This document shows positions 36,288 to 45,332 of a stretch of 64,000 nt of DNA, one piece after another (positions within the stretch are counted from its first letter, which is position 1; every line of letters begins with the position of its first letter). The notes beneath the pieces are model-generated. The model did no database searches. It saw only the letters and a program-made list of their open reading frames with translations, and was not told the origin of the DNA. The position numbers were made by a program, and so were the translations under genes. This DNA comes from Hormoscilla sp. GM7CHS1pb. GTDB taxonomy: Bacteria > Cyanobacteriota > Cyanobacteriia > Cyanobacteriales > Desertifilaceae. The stretch covers positions 620,001 through 684,000 of the forward strand of contig JACONN010000006.1 in the NCBI GenBank assembly GCA_014323675.1, given 5' to 3'.

Positions 36288-36432
36288 ATGGCTCAGTTAC
36301 CAGAAGAAACAATAACTACTGTTTTGAACTTGCAAGGGCGATTGCTGACAATCAATTGCAGAAGCCCAGGCAACCGTCGAGGCTCTGGAAGCAAGCATTC
36401 GAGAAACTAAAAGGGATTGGAATTTACTATGA
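36288..36432 (+). pseudogene. Internally deleted copy of the 36787 gene
   Basis: The start, MAQLPEETITTVLNLQGRLL, and the end, AEAQATVEALEASIRETKRDWNLL, match the N- and C-termini of the protein at 36787-37131, but about 65 codons between them are missing and the frame is broken. Its stop overlaps the start of the following gene as in the intact copy. Confidence 0.7.
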
Positions 36433-36659
36433 CTCAACAACAACCACCACCACCTGATATGGAAAGAATCAAGCAAAGGGCAGCTAAAGTCCAAGAAATC
36501 TGCAAAAAAGCTGATGCGGAAATTTTGATTCTCGACGATCTGATTGCTCAGTTAGAGGAAAAGATTCGTTCTTCTCCTCTATACCGTTACCGACTGCATA
36601 AGGCAAAGCGTTTGCTCAAGATTGAATCCGAAAAATCGGCAGGAGTGGAAACGCGCTGA
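36429..36659 (+). CDS. Small helical protein, duplicate of the 37128 gene
   Basis: A 76-residue charged protein (MTQQQPPPPDMERIKQRAAKVQEICKK) starting within an ATGA overlap. It shares the pattern RRSPLxxYRLxKxK with the protein at 37128. Heptads suggest a coiled coil. The function is unknown. Confidence 0.55.
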   Translation: MTQQQPPPPDMERIKQRAAKVQEICKKADAEILILDDLIAQLEEKIRSSPLYRYRLHKAKRLLKIESEKSAGVETR

Positions 36660-36786
36660 AATGGGCGATCGGCGATATCCTGGGGCAGCACCAGTCCAGT
36701 TGCTGCCCTGGAGGTGACCCTTGAAAGGAACTACCGATCATAGTATTCTGTGTGGTTATAGGAGAGTACAGCTCTAATGGGAAAGT

Positions 36787-37131
36787 ATGGCAAAATTACC
36801 TACTCAAACTCTAATCACTATTTTCGACTTGCAGCGACGGCTGATAGAACTCATCGATGAGGCAAAAGCAGCGGAGTTAAACCTGTTTGAGCGGTTTGGC
36901 GAGACAGAGGAAACTCTTGAGGAACTAGAACAACTGCAAAATAGTACAGAACGACTCAGAAATCCTTACTCTCGTCTGTACTCGCTGGCGCTGACAATTG
37001 CTGAGGCTCAACCGACAGCTCCAGATGCTATGCTAAACTTACTGGCTGAAACTCTCGAACAAGGACCAGCGATAGCCGATGCTGTAGAAGCTAGTATTCT
37101 AGAAATTAAAAGGACTTGGAATCTGCCATGA
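36787..37131 (+). CDS. Small helical hypothetical protein
   Basis: A 114-residue, leucine- and glutamate-rich soluble protein (MAKLPTQTLITIFDLQRRLIELIDEAKAAELNLFE). It ends in an ATGA overlap with the next gene, so the two form a coupled pair. No motif is recognised. The upstream partial copy at 36288 shows that the pair was duplicated. Confidence 0.6.
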   Translation: MAKLPTQTLITIFDLQRRLIELIDEAKAAELNLFERFGETEETLEELEQLQNSTERLRNPYSRLYSLALTIAEAQPTAPDAMLNLLAETLEQGPAIADAVEASILEIKRTWNLP

Positions 37132-37337
37132 ACAACAAACCGAGAATTCCTGATGCCCAGACGAGAGCAAAAAATGTCGCTCGAATGCGCGAAGCTATTC
37201 GACAAATTGATGCTTTTACTTATCAACTAGATGAGTTGCTCGCGATGGTGGAAGAACATAATCGTCGCAGTCCTCTGACAGCTTACCGCTTGGGCAAGTT
37301 GAAGGGACCAGCAACTCAGAACAATACCCAGGAATGA
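37128..37337 (+). CDS. Small helical protein, partner of the 36787 gene
   Basis: A 69-residue basic protein (MNNKPRIPDAQTRAKNVARMREAIRQ) starting in the ATGA overlap. It is related to the 36429 product. From 37338 to 37598 there is no gene, only a TTTCCTGGC...CTGGGAACG repeat and a short AAACCAGGTTTTG unit. Confidence 0.55.
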   Translation: MNNKPRIPDAQTRAKNVARMREAIRQIDAFTYQLDELLAMVEEHNRRSPLTAYRLGKLKGPATQNNTQE

Positions 37338-37598
37338 TGCGTGCGATCGCGCTTTCTCACCCTCACCCGTTTCCTGGCTTCGATGTCTCCTGGGAACGTA
37401 CTACCCAGGAGACATTGAGGGAGCATCTAAATGCAATAATTAAGAAACCAGGTTTTGACAAAAAATCTGGTCTTGGCCTCTGGGCTACTAGCGTGAGAGT
37501 GATAAGATGGCGGATGCAAGTTCCCTGGACGAGTTAGCCGACCAGTTAGATGATATAAATGGTGTGTTGTTAACGGTGCTTCATTAATCTGTAACTCC

Positions 37599-38741
37599 TT
37601 ATCCTATCCCCACCGCCTCAGAAATAGAAGTTAACCCCCGGGTCTCTAACTTTTGCAGCAACCCCGCCAAAATTCGCCGCACCATCAGCGGACCTTCATA
37701 GACAAAACCAGTGTATACTTGCACCAGACTCGCACCAGCAGTAATCTTTTCCCAAGCATCCTCTGCCGTGAAAATACCACCCACCCCAATAATCGGCAAA
37801 TTCCCTTGAGTTTCCTGCCAGATAAACCGTATCACCTCAGTCGATCGCGCGCGTAAAGGTGCGCCGCTGATCCCTCCGGCCTCAGAAGCGATCGCTTTTC
37901 CCGTTCTCCGCAGCACCTGAGTTTTCAGTCCATCTCTGCCAATAGTAGTATTAGTAGCGATAATCCCCGCCAGTCCATAGGTACTGGCCAAAGCAACCAC
38001 CTCGGCGATCGCCCCCCAGTCCAAGTCCGGGGAAATCTTCACCAAAATCGGCTTGTGGTTTTTGTTTTCCTGCTGTATAGCCTCTAGAATCAGACTAAGT
38101 TGGGTGGCATCTTGGAGCGTCCGCAGACCGGGAGTATTGGGAGAGGAGACATTAACGACAAAATAGTCTCCCCATGGCTCTAGCTGGCGAAAACTTCCTA
38201 GATAGTCCGTCGCAGCCGACTCCAACGGTGTTACCTTAGACTTACCAAGATTAATTCCAATGGGAATCGTGGGGTACATCTGGTGCTGCGCAAACCTAGC
38301 TGCCATCGCCGCTGCCCCGTTGTTATTGAATCCCATGCGATTCAGGGCAGCGCGGTCGGCATCCAAGGAAAACAACCGGGGACGGGGGTTACCCGGTTGG
38401 GCATGCAGAGTCACAGTGCCAATTTCAGCAAAACCAAAGCCCAGTGCATCCCAAATCCCCACAGCAACGCCATCTTTATCGAAGCCTGCTGCTAGACCCA
38501 CGGGGTTGCTAAAAGATAACCCCCACAGGGTTTGTTCTAAGCGCGGATCCTGCAATGCCAGGAATTGCTGTAATTGGGCCTCGATCGGCGGCCCCCCCCT
38601 TACAGCAAGGGGGGTTCTCTGAGGGTCTTTACTGAGGCGCGCGAGCCAACTCAAACAGCCCAGTGTTTGTCGGTGCATCCATTCTGGCTCGATTTTTAGT
38701 CGGGAAAGTAAAATTGTCCGGATTGCTTGATAAATCCCCAT
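37599..38741 (-). CDS. pyrD: Dihydroorotate dehydrogenase, class 2 (quinone)
   Basis: The enzyme oxidises dihydroorotate to orotate in pyrimidine synthesis, passing electrons to quinone. The 380-residue protein has an N-terminal membrane-associating extension ([23 protein letters not shown]), [26 protein letters not shown] with the class-2 catalytic serine, ILVKISPDL, and the phosphate-binding [28 protein letters not shown] repeat of CCCCCTTACAGCAAGGGGG (about 38594-38617) lies inside the reading frame and encodes [10 protein letters not shown], a segment lacking in normal members, without shifting the frame. Confidence 0.96.
   Translation of the reverse strand: MGIYQAIRTILLSRLKIEPEWMHRQTLGCLSWLARLSKDPQRTPLAVRGGPPIEAQLQQFLALQDPRLEQTLWGLSFSNPVGLAAGFDKDGVAVGIWDALGFGFAEIGTVTLHAQPGNPRPRLFSLDADRAALNRMGFNNNGAAAMAARFAQHQMYPTIPIGINLGKSKVTPLESAATDYLGSFRQLEPWGDYFVVNVSSPNTPGLRTLQDATQLSLILEAIQQENKNHKPILVKISPDLDWGAIAEVVALASTYGLAGIIATNTTIGRDGLKTQVLRRTGKAIASEAGGISGAPLRARSTEVIRFIWQETQGNLPIIGVGGIFTAEDAWEKITAGASLVQVYTGFVYEGPLMVRRILAGLLQKLETRGLTSISEAVGIG
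38594..38617. repeat. CCCCC...GGGGG palindrome inside pyrD
   Basis: A C-run and a G-run of six or more bases flank TTACAGCAA. This hairpin type occurs widely in cyanobacterial spacers but here sits in the N-terminal coding region of pyrD in frame. Confidence 0.65.
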
Positions 38742-39186
38742 AAATAGAGTAATGGATTACTTGTTTAACGGTTCCCGTTCGCGTAGCACGCTATAGCCAT
38801 TTAATATCATTAGACATTTTTCATACAGACAGATGCCAGCTCTGTTCCTCGAGGTTATTGCGAGCAGTCGGCTCGGTTATTGCTCGCCGAGTAGCACCTT
38901 ATGGATGCCACCTGGCACCGGCGTATACAGGTCCTGAAAATATCCTCCTCCAGACAGATGCCAGCTCTTCCCGGATCTGAGGGTCTCCCCGCCCGGATGA
39001 CATGGCCTCCAGGCTAAAGATAAGCTCAGCTTATATGAAGTATAAGTAAAAATAAATTAACAGGGGGTTGACATTACACAATCAAGTTAGTTATGCTATT
39101 CAGGTAGGGAAACAACCGAATACCCAAGACACAAGCCAGCCACCGGTGGAAACAGAGCGGTAAAGAAACCAATAAGGAGAAAAGAC
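38742..39186. other. Spacer with decayed repeats and the 5' leader of the LRR gene
   Basis: A CGTTCGCGTAGCACGCTATAGCC variant lies at 38776, and CAGACAGATGCCAGCTCT occurs twice (38827 and 38952). The final 40 bases (GCGGTAAAGAAACCAATAAGGAG) form a leader with a ribosome site. This leader is repeated at 41391-41424. Confidence 0.55.
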
Positions 39187-41211
39187 ATGTTGCTCAATCC
39201 AGTTGATTATGCAGCCCTTCAGGATCTCTCTGACAGCATTGATGGGGAGAATTGGAAGAAGAAGTGGGATACCAGCAGCCCAACGCCTCCCAAGGCCTCT
39301 GTTGTCAATACCTGGCCTGGGGTGACGGTAGAGTCTGGTCGGGTGACGGAAATAGCTCTGGACGACAACGACTTGAGCGGTCCTCTCCCCGACTCGTTAG
39401 GGAACCTCAGCAATTTGAAATTCCTCGATATGAGCTACAACGACCTGACGGGCACTATACCCGACTCGTTAGGGAACCTCAGCAATTTGAAAACACTCGA
39501 TCTGGACCGCAACGACTTGAGCGGTTCTATACCCGACTCGTTAGGGAACCTCATAAATTTGAAAGAGCTCGAACTGTCCAGGAACTCCTTGAGCGGTTCT
39601 ATACCCGACTCGTTAGGGAACCTCATAAATTTGAAAGAGCTCGATCTGTCCGTGAACTCCTTGAGCGGCACTATACCCGACTCGTTAGGTTCCCTCAGCA
39701 ATTTGAGAACTTTAAGCTTGGCAAACCCGCCGTATCTGGAAACTGAGATTCCCGACGTCAATGCCAATCTTGGGGAGAACTTCAACCTGGATGTAAGCGC
39801 TCACGTAGGCGACATCAACGACGATATTGCTAGTTACGGCGCCTTGGGTTTGCCAGACGGTTTAACCATTGACTCCACTACTGGGGCGATATCAGGCACC
39901 CCTACTAAGTCGGGCAGTTCTACCGTGACGGTAACGGTATCGGATTCCTGGAGCAGTGTAGAAGATGAATTTACTATTGCGGTATTGCCTCCCAACAGTC
40001 CGCCTGTAGCTATGGACGACAGCGCCACTACTCTGGAACAAACAGCAGTCACGCTGGACGTTCTCGCCAACGACTCCGACCCCGATGGCAACCCCATCCA
40101 ACTCGTAGGTTATGAAGCTGCTACCAACGGCACCGTTACCCATGGCACTCCAGACTCCCCGGGTAAAGACCTGCTAATTTACACCCCCAATTCAGGTTTC
40201 ACGGGAAATGACAGCATCACCTATACTATATCTGATGGTAATGCTGCTTTCGACACTGCGGAGGTGAATATAACAGTAAATTCTGCCCCTGAAGAAGTCA
40301 CTCAACTGAAGATCACTCCTTCAGAACTGACCAAAGCAGTAGAACCAAACACAAGCGTCAGCTTTGATGTCAACTACTCTACTGAACCTGCGGAAACTCC
40401 CACCACAGGAATAGTCTTTCAAATGCATTGGGACAGTTCTCAAGTAGCATTCGATCCAGTCACTGGTCTGACCGAGCATTTTCCTTTGGGCGCACAACCT
40501 ATAAGTGCAGTCTTGGACGATCCGATTACCAACGGGGGTTTGGACGGCGACCCGAACACAGACAAATACATCCTGCAAGCTTGGGTAGATGCTAACGGAA
40601 ATTGGCCCAACAATCCTAATCCTACCCTTTACACGGCCAACTTCACAGCGCTACCAGGGTTTTCAGGGACACAGATCAACTTTGGTGCCAACTCAGATGA
40701 CCTGCCTGCAAATAGCAACTTTGTCCCCAGTTCCATTGCATTAACCTCGCGTGCTCCATCACCGACATTGGACATTGATGGGAATGGAGTTATAGATGCG
40801 TTAACTGACGGCCTTGTGGCCATACGTTATCTCTTCGGGTTCAGGGGAGAGACTTTGACTAAAGATGTTGTAGGCGAAGGTGCCACCAGCGATACATCAG
40901 AAATTGTTACCTACTTGGACGAAGTGGGGGACATGATGTTAGATATAGATGGCAATGGCACGGCAGGAGCGTTAACTGATGGCATTTTATTCCTGCGCCA
41001 TGCTCTCGGATTCTCTGATCAGGCTTTGATCCAGGGTGCAATAAGCGAAGGTGCCACCCGTACTACGGCGACGGCAATTAATGAGCACATGCAATCCTTC
41101 TCAGGTGTAGTAAGCGAAGGTGCCACTGATCCGGGAATTCTAGATCCATTCTCTGACACGCAATCCAACGACTCCTTCTACGACTCCTTCTACTCCTTCG
41201 AAGTGCTGTAA
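39187..41211 (+). CDS. Leucine-rich-repeat surface protein with Ig-like and dockerin-like domains
   Basis: A 674-residue protein with an AAGGAG ribosome site and no obvious signal peptide. It has five leucine-rich repeats of 24 residues encoded by near-identical 72-bp DNA units (SLGNLxNLKxLDLxxNxLSGxIPD), then an Ig-like putative domain (ISGTPTKSGSSTVTVTVSD), a cadherin-like block with LANDSDPDGNPI and TYTISDGN, a cohesin-like domain, and two EF-hand-type calcium repeats of the dockerin style (LDIDGNGVIDALTDGLVAIRYLFG and LDIDGNGTAGALTDGILFLRHALG). An adhesive extracellular role is inferred. The repeats are prone to slippage. Confidence 0.85.
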   Translation: MLLNPVDYAALQDLSDSIDGENWKKKWDTSSPTPPKASVVNTWPGVTVESGRVTEIALDDNDLSGPLPDSLGNLSNLKFLDMSYNDLTGTIPDSLGNLSNLKTLDLDRNDLSGSIPDSLGNLINLKELELSRNSLSGSIPDSLGNLINLKELDLSVNSLSGTIPDSLGSLSNLRTLSLANPPYLETEIPDVNANLGENFNLDVSAHVGDINDDIASYGALGLPDGLTIDSTTGAISGTPTKSGSSTVTVTVSDSWSSVEDEFTIAVLPPNSPPVAMDDSATTLEQTAVTLDVLANDSDPDGNPIQLVGYEAATNGTVTHGTPDSPGKDLLIYTPNSGFTGNDSITYTISDGNAAFDTAEVNITVNSAPEEVTQLKITPSELTKAVEPNTSVSFDVNYSTEPAETPTTGIVFQMHWDSSQVAFDPVTGLTEHFPLGAQPISAVLDDPITNGGLDGDPNTDKYILQAWVDANGNWPNNPNPTLYTANFTALPGFSGTQINFGANSDDLPANSNFVPSSIALTSRAPSPTLDIDGNGVIDALTDGLVAIRYLFGFRGETLTKDVVGEGATSDTSEIVTYLDEVGDMMLDIDGNGTAGALTDGILFLRHALGFSDQALIQGAISEGATRTTATAINEHMQSFSGVVSEGATDPGILDPFSDTQSNDSFYDSFYSFEVL

Positions 41212-41390
41212 AACCTTATTCCTCTCCTTCCCGGGCTCCGCCTGGGAAGGCATATTGGAGGAGGCCTAGGAGCTCTGTTAGCGTCCCTGTTTGTTAGGGA
41301 CGGGAATTAATGGAAACATCATATTTTTGTCTGTCATTCCAATTCTGGTTGTTCAGCTAATTATTTCCGTCAGCTGAACTGGTCAGATCT

Positions 41391-41424
41391 GATCGGTAAA
41401 GAAACCAATAAGGAGAAAAGAAAT
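41391..41424. repeat. Copy of the LRR gene leader
   Basis: GGTAAAGAAACCAATAAGGAG is repeated here as in front of 39187, ending with an ATG that is immediately followed by the 120-bp element. From 41212 to 41390 there is a TCCCGGGCTCCGCCTGGGA repeat and no gene. Confidence 0.75.
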
Positions 41425-41425
41425 G

Positions 41426-41545
41426 GGGTGCATCCCACTTTCGCAAGGGCGAAGCATTCGGAGAGTCCATCTGTAAACTTATATCATAATTTGTCGCCCG
41501 AATGCTTCGCCCCTACAACTATCTTTGCAAATCTGGGATGCACCC
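41426..41545. mobile_element. 120-bp element, second copy
   Basis: The sequence is nearly identical to that at 27600-27719, but the flanks (AAGAAATG and GGCAACTT) do not match, so the target duplication has been lost or exchanged by recombination. Confidence 0.9.
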
Positions 41546-42343
41546 GGCAACTTTAACTCCATCACCCCCATCACCCTGCCGGAGAATTTCGCCCGAATAG
41601 GCGACGAGACCAATTTGTATGTAGAAGATTTGGATAGTGATGGTAAGGATGAGATTCTGGTTCAAGAAAAACAAAGGGATCGGTCCCCCACCAGTCGGGT
41701 ATTGTCCTGGAATGATGAGCAAAATTTCACCGAATATCCGCTCCCTGAAGTGCTTCAAGTTGACGGTCAAAACATGCAACTGTATATTGCCGATTATAAT
41801 GGCAATGGGCAAAACGATAATATTCTGGTTCAGGATTCTGAAAACGATTCAGCGCTGCTATACAGCCTTTTCCTGGGGAACAATGACTACCGTCAAGGGG
41901 GAGCAGGAGACGATACCCTCACAGGGGGTAATGGAGACGACGGGCTTTACGGACACGGGGGCAACGATAGCCTCACCGGGGACAGCGGCAATGATACCCT
42001 AGATGGGGGCAGCGGTCGTGATTTCCTCCATGGCGGAACTGGAAACGATATCCTCAGTGGGGGTGACGAACATGATTGGCTTTACGGCAATGAGGGCAGT
42101 GATACTTTTGTCTTGGTCTCCTGGGGCGCGGATGGGGATTTATGGGATGTTATCGGCGACTTTGAGGATGGGGACTTAATCCAGTTAGGAGGAGGCTTGA
42201 GTTTTGCTGATTTAACAATTACCGATGGGAGTACCACCTATTTGGGCGATTTGACTTTCATTGACATCAAGCATTCTGGGGAACACTTGGCACTTTTGTG
42301 GGGAATTAGTCCTGGGCAAATTGATGCTTCTGATTTTATTTAG
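41525..42343 (+). CDS. RTX-repeat protein with FG-GAP-like start, 5' end replaced by a mobile element
   Basis: The frame begins inside the 120-bp element; genuine sequence starts at about 41546 with NFNSITPITLPENFARIGDETNLYVEDLDSDGKDEILVQEKQ, an FG-GAP/VCBS-like calcium repeat, followed by IADYNGNGQNDNILVQD and six RTX nonapeptides (GGAGDDTLTGGNGDDGLYG and so on), then a C-terminal domain typical of type I secreted RTX proteins. The ATG of the duplicated leader lies just before the element, so the original N-terminus seems lost. It may not be expressed. Confidence 0.75.
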   Translation: MQIWDAPGNFNSITPITLPENFARIGDETNLYVEDLDSDGKDEILVQEKQRDRSPTSRVLSWNDEQNFTEYPLPEVLQVDGQNMQLYIADYNGNGQNDNILVQDSENDSALLYSLFLGNNDYRQGGAGDDTLTGGNGDDGLYGHGGNDSLTGDSGNDTLDGGSGRDFLHGGTGNDILSGGDEHDWLYGNEGSDTFVLVSWGADGDLWDVIGDFEDGDLIQLGGGLSFADLTITDGSTTYLGDLTFIDIKHSGEHLALLWGISPGQIDASDFI

Positions 42344-42557
42344 TTACGGTAACGCCATTGTTCTCCCTGGGGGGGCTCCTTGACCGCTGGTGTAGGGAAC
42401 CCGTTGGCAGCTGGGTGCCAGCTCCGGAGCAGACGCGGATAGCGGAGCTGCCCAGATGCATGTAAAATAGCCCCCCCCTCCAGGAATTGTCAGCGGAAAA
42501 TCAGGAATTGAAAGCGAAATTCCAGGGATTGTCAGCCCGTTTACGGGAACTGGAAGC
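42344..42557. other. Spacer with a short coiled-coil remnant
   Basis: A plus-strand frame (about 42478-42591) reads LSAENQELKAKFQGLSARLRELEAQ and then stops, like an isolated piece of a coiled-coil protein such as a transposase N-terminus. It has no start. Confidence 0.4.
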
Positions 42558-42890
42558 TCAACAGCAAGGGCGGAGATCGTCATCAGGGTAAGGGATAAAA
42601 TCCGATCGGGGCGGTATTGACTCTACTGCCGGTAGCTCGATTAATTTGGTAGCAGTTTGTACGCCCAGGTATTCAAACTGCTGCTCGTCTCCTAGGTCAG
42701 CTTTGTTATCTCGCTGAAATCTCAGGAATGCTTGAGCGGAGAGAATGTCAAATTCCTTTTCTGCGGGGCCATCAAGATAGGAGAGAGCAATGAGAGCTTC
42801 GTGAATTTCCTCTGTAAGAATATAGTCACTGGCAATGCCTTCCAGACCAAACTTTAAATCAGGATTATCTTTAAAGTCTTCGATGTGCAT
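42558..42890 (-). CDS. Small protein with a peptidoglycan-binding-like fold
   Basis: A 110-residue protein behind an AAGGAG site. The segment IHEALIALSYLDGPAEKEFDILSAQAFLRFQRDNKADLG resembles a PG-binding-1 repeat (ALxxLGYLxG...AVxxFQRxNGL). There is no signal peptide, so a cytoplasmic or phage-like role is possible. The C-terminal tail is acidic. Confidence 0.6.
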   Translation of the reverse strand: MHIEDFKDNPDLKFGLEGIASDYILTEEIHEALIALSYLDGPAEKEFDILSAQAFLRFQRDNKADLGDEQQFEYLGVQTATKLIELPAVESIPPRSDFIPYPDDDLRPCC

Positions 42891-42947
42891 ACTTTTCTCC
42901 TTATATTGAACTGTTTATCTCGGGTGCGTCTGCCAGCATCTATCTCC

Positions 42948-43067
42948 TTAAATCTCCCTAATTGTACCGTCCGGCTGCACTTCCTCTACATATCGCCAGC
43001 CAGTTTCGGCCAGATCCACAGATGGTTCCGTTGCTACTGCCGGTGGTAATAACTCAGTATTGACCAT
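42948..43067 (-). CDS. 39-residue small protein
   Basis: A short frame (MVNTELLPPAVATEPSVDL, then ETGWRYVEEVQPDGTIREI) has an AGGAGG ribosome site at a perfect distance. It lies upstream of the PG-binding-like gene on the same strand. The pattern GWRYVEExxPDGT resembles the N-terminus of Uma2-type proteins, so it may be a true small gene or a truncated remnant. Confidence 0.5.
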   Translation of the reverse strand: MVNTELLPPAVATEPSVDLAETGWRYVEEVQPDGTIREI

Positions 43068-43070
43068 GAA

Positions 43071-43313
43071 AACATCCTCCTTACCTTACTCTAATTTTAT
43101 TATAACCCTTCATCCATCTCAACTGCCTATTCTCTAATAATAACAAACATTAACCCGGTTTCTGGAGCCAGGCTGTAGGTGCGATCGCCCCCTCGCAGCA
43201 AGAAACCGGGTTTCTGGAATATCCTCTAATCTTTATCCAAGATTGAAATAAGAAACCCGGTTTCTGGTCTAAGGGGGTGGTGCGATCGCATCAATTTCCA
43301 GGGGCGATCGGGG
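43071..43313. repeat. AGAAACCGGGTTTCT repeat cluster
   Basis: Three copies of the AACCCGGTTTCT / AGAAACCGGGTTTCT palindrome (43155, 43199 and 43249) alternate with GCGATCGC sites. No gene. Confidence 0.75.
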
Positions 43314-43970
43314 GTGCTATCATTCAAAGACCTAGTTATTCCTGGAGATGACCCCGCAGGCAAAATTTATCAGTACATGAAGAAGAAGAATTACAGATTC
43401 TTCACAGGTCCCAAAGAATATAACATTGTTTATCTGGAAGGCATTAATGAAGACTTCACAGAAAACCCTGACAGGCCCAACCATTTCAATGACCTACGAG
43501 TTGTATTAGAAGTTCTCAATGGCATACCTGTTGTCGTGGGCAAGTGGGAAGCAACGACTGAGCCAGGAAATTACTACACCTACAAGCCCATGAATCGAAA
43601 AGGTGCAGCTCGTATTGCCTTCGCTCAGTATCGAGCTTGGCAGGTTGGTACACATGGCAGGTCCGAACCCCATGAAGCATTAGTTCAGACAGGTGGTGAA
43701 GTCACTGTTCATCGGGACTTCGATCAAAATATGATCCGCACAAATGACCGACTAGATACGGGTTATTTTGGCATTAACCAACACTACGGCTACGACCACC
43801 CGAGAAATGACATTTATACTGCCAGTGCAGGATGTTTAGTGGGTCGGACTCGCCGGGGACACCGAGAGTTTATGAGCATTATCAAACAGGATCGCCGCTA
43901 CCGAACTAACTACAACTATGTATTCTACTCTACGGTGATTGCTGGAGATGATTGGAAGAGAACAACTTAG
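43314..43970 (+). CDS. L,D-transpeptidase-like protein
   Basis: A 218-residue protein starting from GTG (MLSFKDLVIPGDDPAGKIYQYMKKKNYRFF). It has HFNDLRVVLEVLNG, WEATTEPGNYYT, and an ASAGCLVGRTRRGHREFM segment whose SxGC resembles the catalytic cysteine motif of YkuD-type L,D-transpeptidases; the preceding GINQHYGYDH could supply the histidine. I know relatives of this protein as stand-alone genes in many bacteria. There is no signal peptide. The orthocaspase gene follows 265 bp downstream. Peptidoglycan activity is inferred, not shown. Confidence 0.6.
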   Translation: MLSFKDLVIPGDDPAGKIYQYMKKKNYRFFTGPKEYNIVYLEGINEDFTENPDRPNHFNDLRVVLEVLNGIPVVVGKWEATTEPGNYYTYKPMNRKGAARIAFAQYRAWQVGTHGRSEPHEALVQTGGEVTVHRDFDQNMIRTNDRLDTGYFGINQHYGYDHPRNDIYTASAGCLVGRTRRGHREFMSIIKQDRRYRTNYNYVFYSTVIAGDDWKRTT

Positions 43971-44235
43971 TTTCTGAACTGTCCTGAATTGAGATTTTTG
44001 CATCTTCGTTCTGGATAAATTAACTGCCAGCATGAGGATGCAAGATGAGCTGGTCGAAATTAAAACCCGTCGCACTGATAAACTCGTTAAGATATTTCAA
44101 AAATATCCCACAGCTAAAACGTTTCTGGTTGCAGGTGAGGGCAAAAAACTTCCTTCACTTTAGCAAATCAACCCATCTCAGTTGAGGTTTAACAATTTCA
44201 ATAACTGCAAACATCGATTTACAAGGAGTATCCAA

Positions 44236-45066
44236 ATGTCTAAACACGCTTTCGTAGTTGCTATCAGTGAATATAGCAATAGTGATAACAATCTCCCTGG
44301 TGCGAAAGAAGATGTCCCCACAATTATGCCAGTGTTATCGAGTTATGGCTTCAATGATATTGAAGTGATTCAAGATAAACAGGCGACTCGGGAAAATATT
44401 ATTCAGGGATTGAATAATTTATTTAAGGATAGGCAACCGGGGGATGTATGTGTCTTTTATTTTTCTGGCCACGGTGTTATGTTTATTCAAAAAAACGACT
44501 CAGAAAATCAAGATTCAAATGGGCAATATGAAGCTCTTGTTCCCTATGAGGGAACCGAATCATCTCTAATTCTTGACAACTGGTTAGGTGAATTTTTCAG
44601 TAATTCAATTCCTGATGGTGTTGTCTTCTGGGGATTGTATGACAGTTGCTACAGTGGGGATTTGTATAAAGATGTTATTCTGCAAAAAGACGAAGACGAA
44701 CAAGATCAAATATACGAGCAAGATAAAACACTGAAAAAGAAAGACATTGTTAAGGATTTAATGCCTCAATTTCCGCAGGAAAAATCATCAAAACAAACAA
44801 AGAAATTAATTGTAGACGATATTTTGAAAAATGCTTTTCACTTCGGGGCAGCGGACGAGGATGAAAGAGCAATCTGCAAGCCAATTAATGGCAAGTCCAG
44901 AAGTGTGTTTACTTGGGCGATCGCTGAGGTACTTGCGGGAGCACCCGAATTAACAGCTCAAGAATTTGAAGGAAAAGTTACTAATAAAGTCGCTGAAATC
45001 ACTAAGGCGCATACTCCACAACTAATAGCTTCTCCCTGGAATAAAACTCAGAAAATATTTAGTTAG
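44236..45066 (+). CDS. Orthocaspase (caspase-like cysteine peptidase)
   Basis: I chose MSKHAFVVAISEYSNSDNNLPG because an AAGGAG site lies 9 bp before it. The 276-residue protein is a single p20/p10-like unit with the catalytic dyad visible: His79 in YFSGHGVM and Cys138 in YDSCYSGD. The linker after the cysteine is rich in lysine and glutamate, and the C-terminal part contains FHFGAADEDERA. Orthocaspases cleave after basic residues and are linked to stress and abortive responses in cyanobacteria. There is no fused effector or sensor domain. Confidence 0.9.
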   Translation: MSKHAFVVAISEYSNSDNNLPGAKEDVPTIMPVLSSYGFNDIEVIQDKQATRENIIQGLNNLFKDRQPGDVCVFYFSGHGVMFIQKNDSENQDSNGQYEALVPYEGTESSLILDNWLGEFFSNSIPDGVVFWGLYDSCYSGDLYKDVILQKDEDEQDQIYEQDKTLKKKDIVKDLMPQFPQEKSSKQTKKLIVDDILKNAFHFGAADEDERAICKPINGKSRSVFTWAIAEVLAGAPELTAQEFEGKVTNKVAEITKAHTPQLIASPWNKTQKIFS

Positions 45067-45147
45067 AATTGAATGAGTCAGGGTTAGATAAAATTATCAA
45101 AAAATATTGAGGAGCACTTGCAATACTTCAATGTTTTGGATATAGGT

Positions 45148-45177
45148 TGTCCGGAGCTATTTTTCGCGCTCCGGACA
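45148..45177. terminator. Perfect 10-bp hairpin after the orthocaspase gene
   Basis: TGTCCGGAGC and GCTCCGGACA flank a loop with TATTTTTCGC. There is no following T-run, so it is either a terminator or a repeat. A short copy of the GACTGGGCTC repeat follows at 45207-45250. Confidence 0.5.
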
Positions 45178-45332
45178 GATTGTTAACTGAGAAGTATTGG
45201 GAGCCCTTGACAGGAGGCACAAAGATGTGTTAAGGTAATAATTGACTGGGCTCATAGACAGATGCCAGTCGAGGTATAAGATTACCAACAGCGATATAGC
45301 AGATCGATTGAAATCCTATGGAGATGCTTGAG

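Noticed and set aside
39252-39746. Frame of 164 codons in the LRR gene
   Set aside because: Its repetitive sequence is a frame shadow of the 72-bp LRR DNA repeats.
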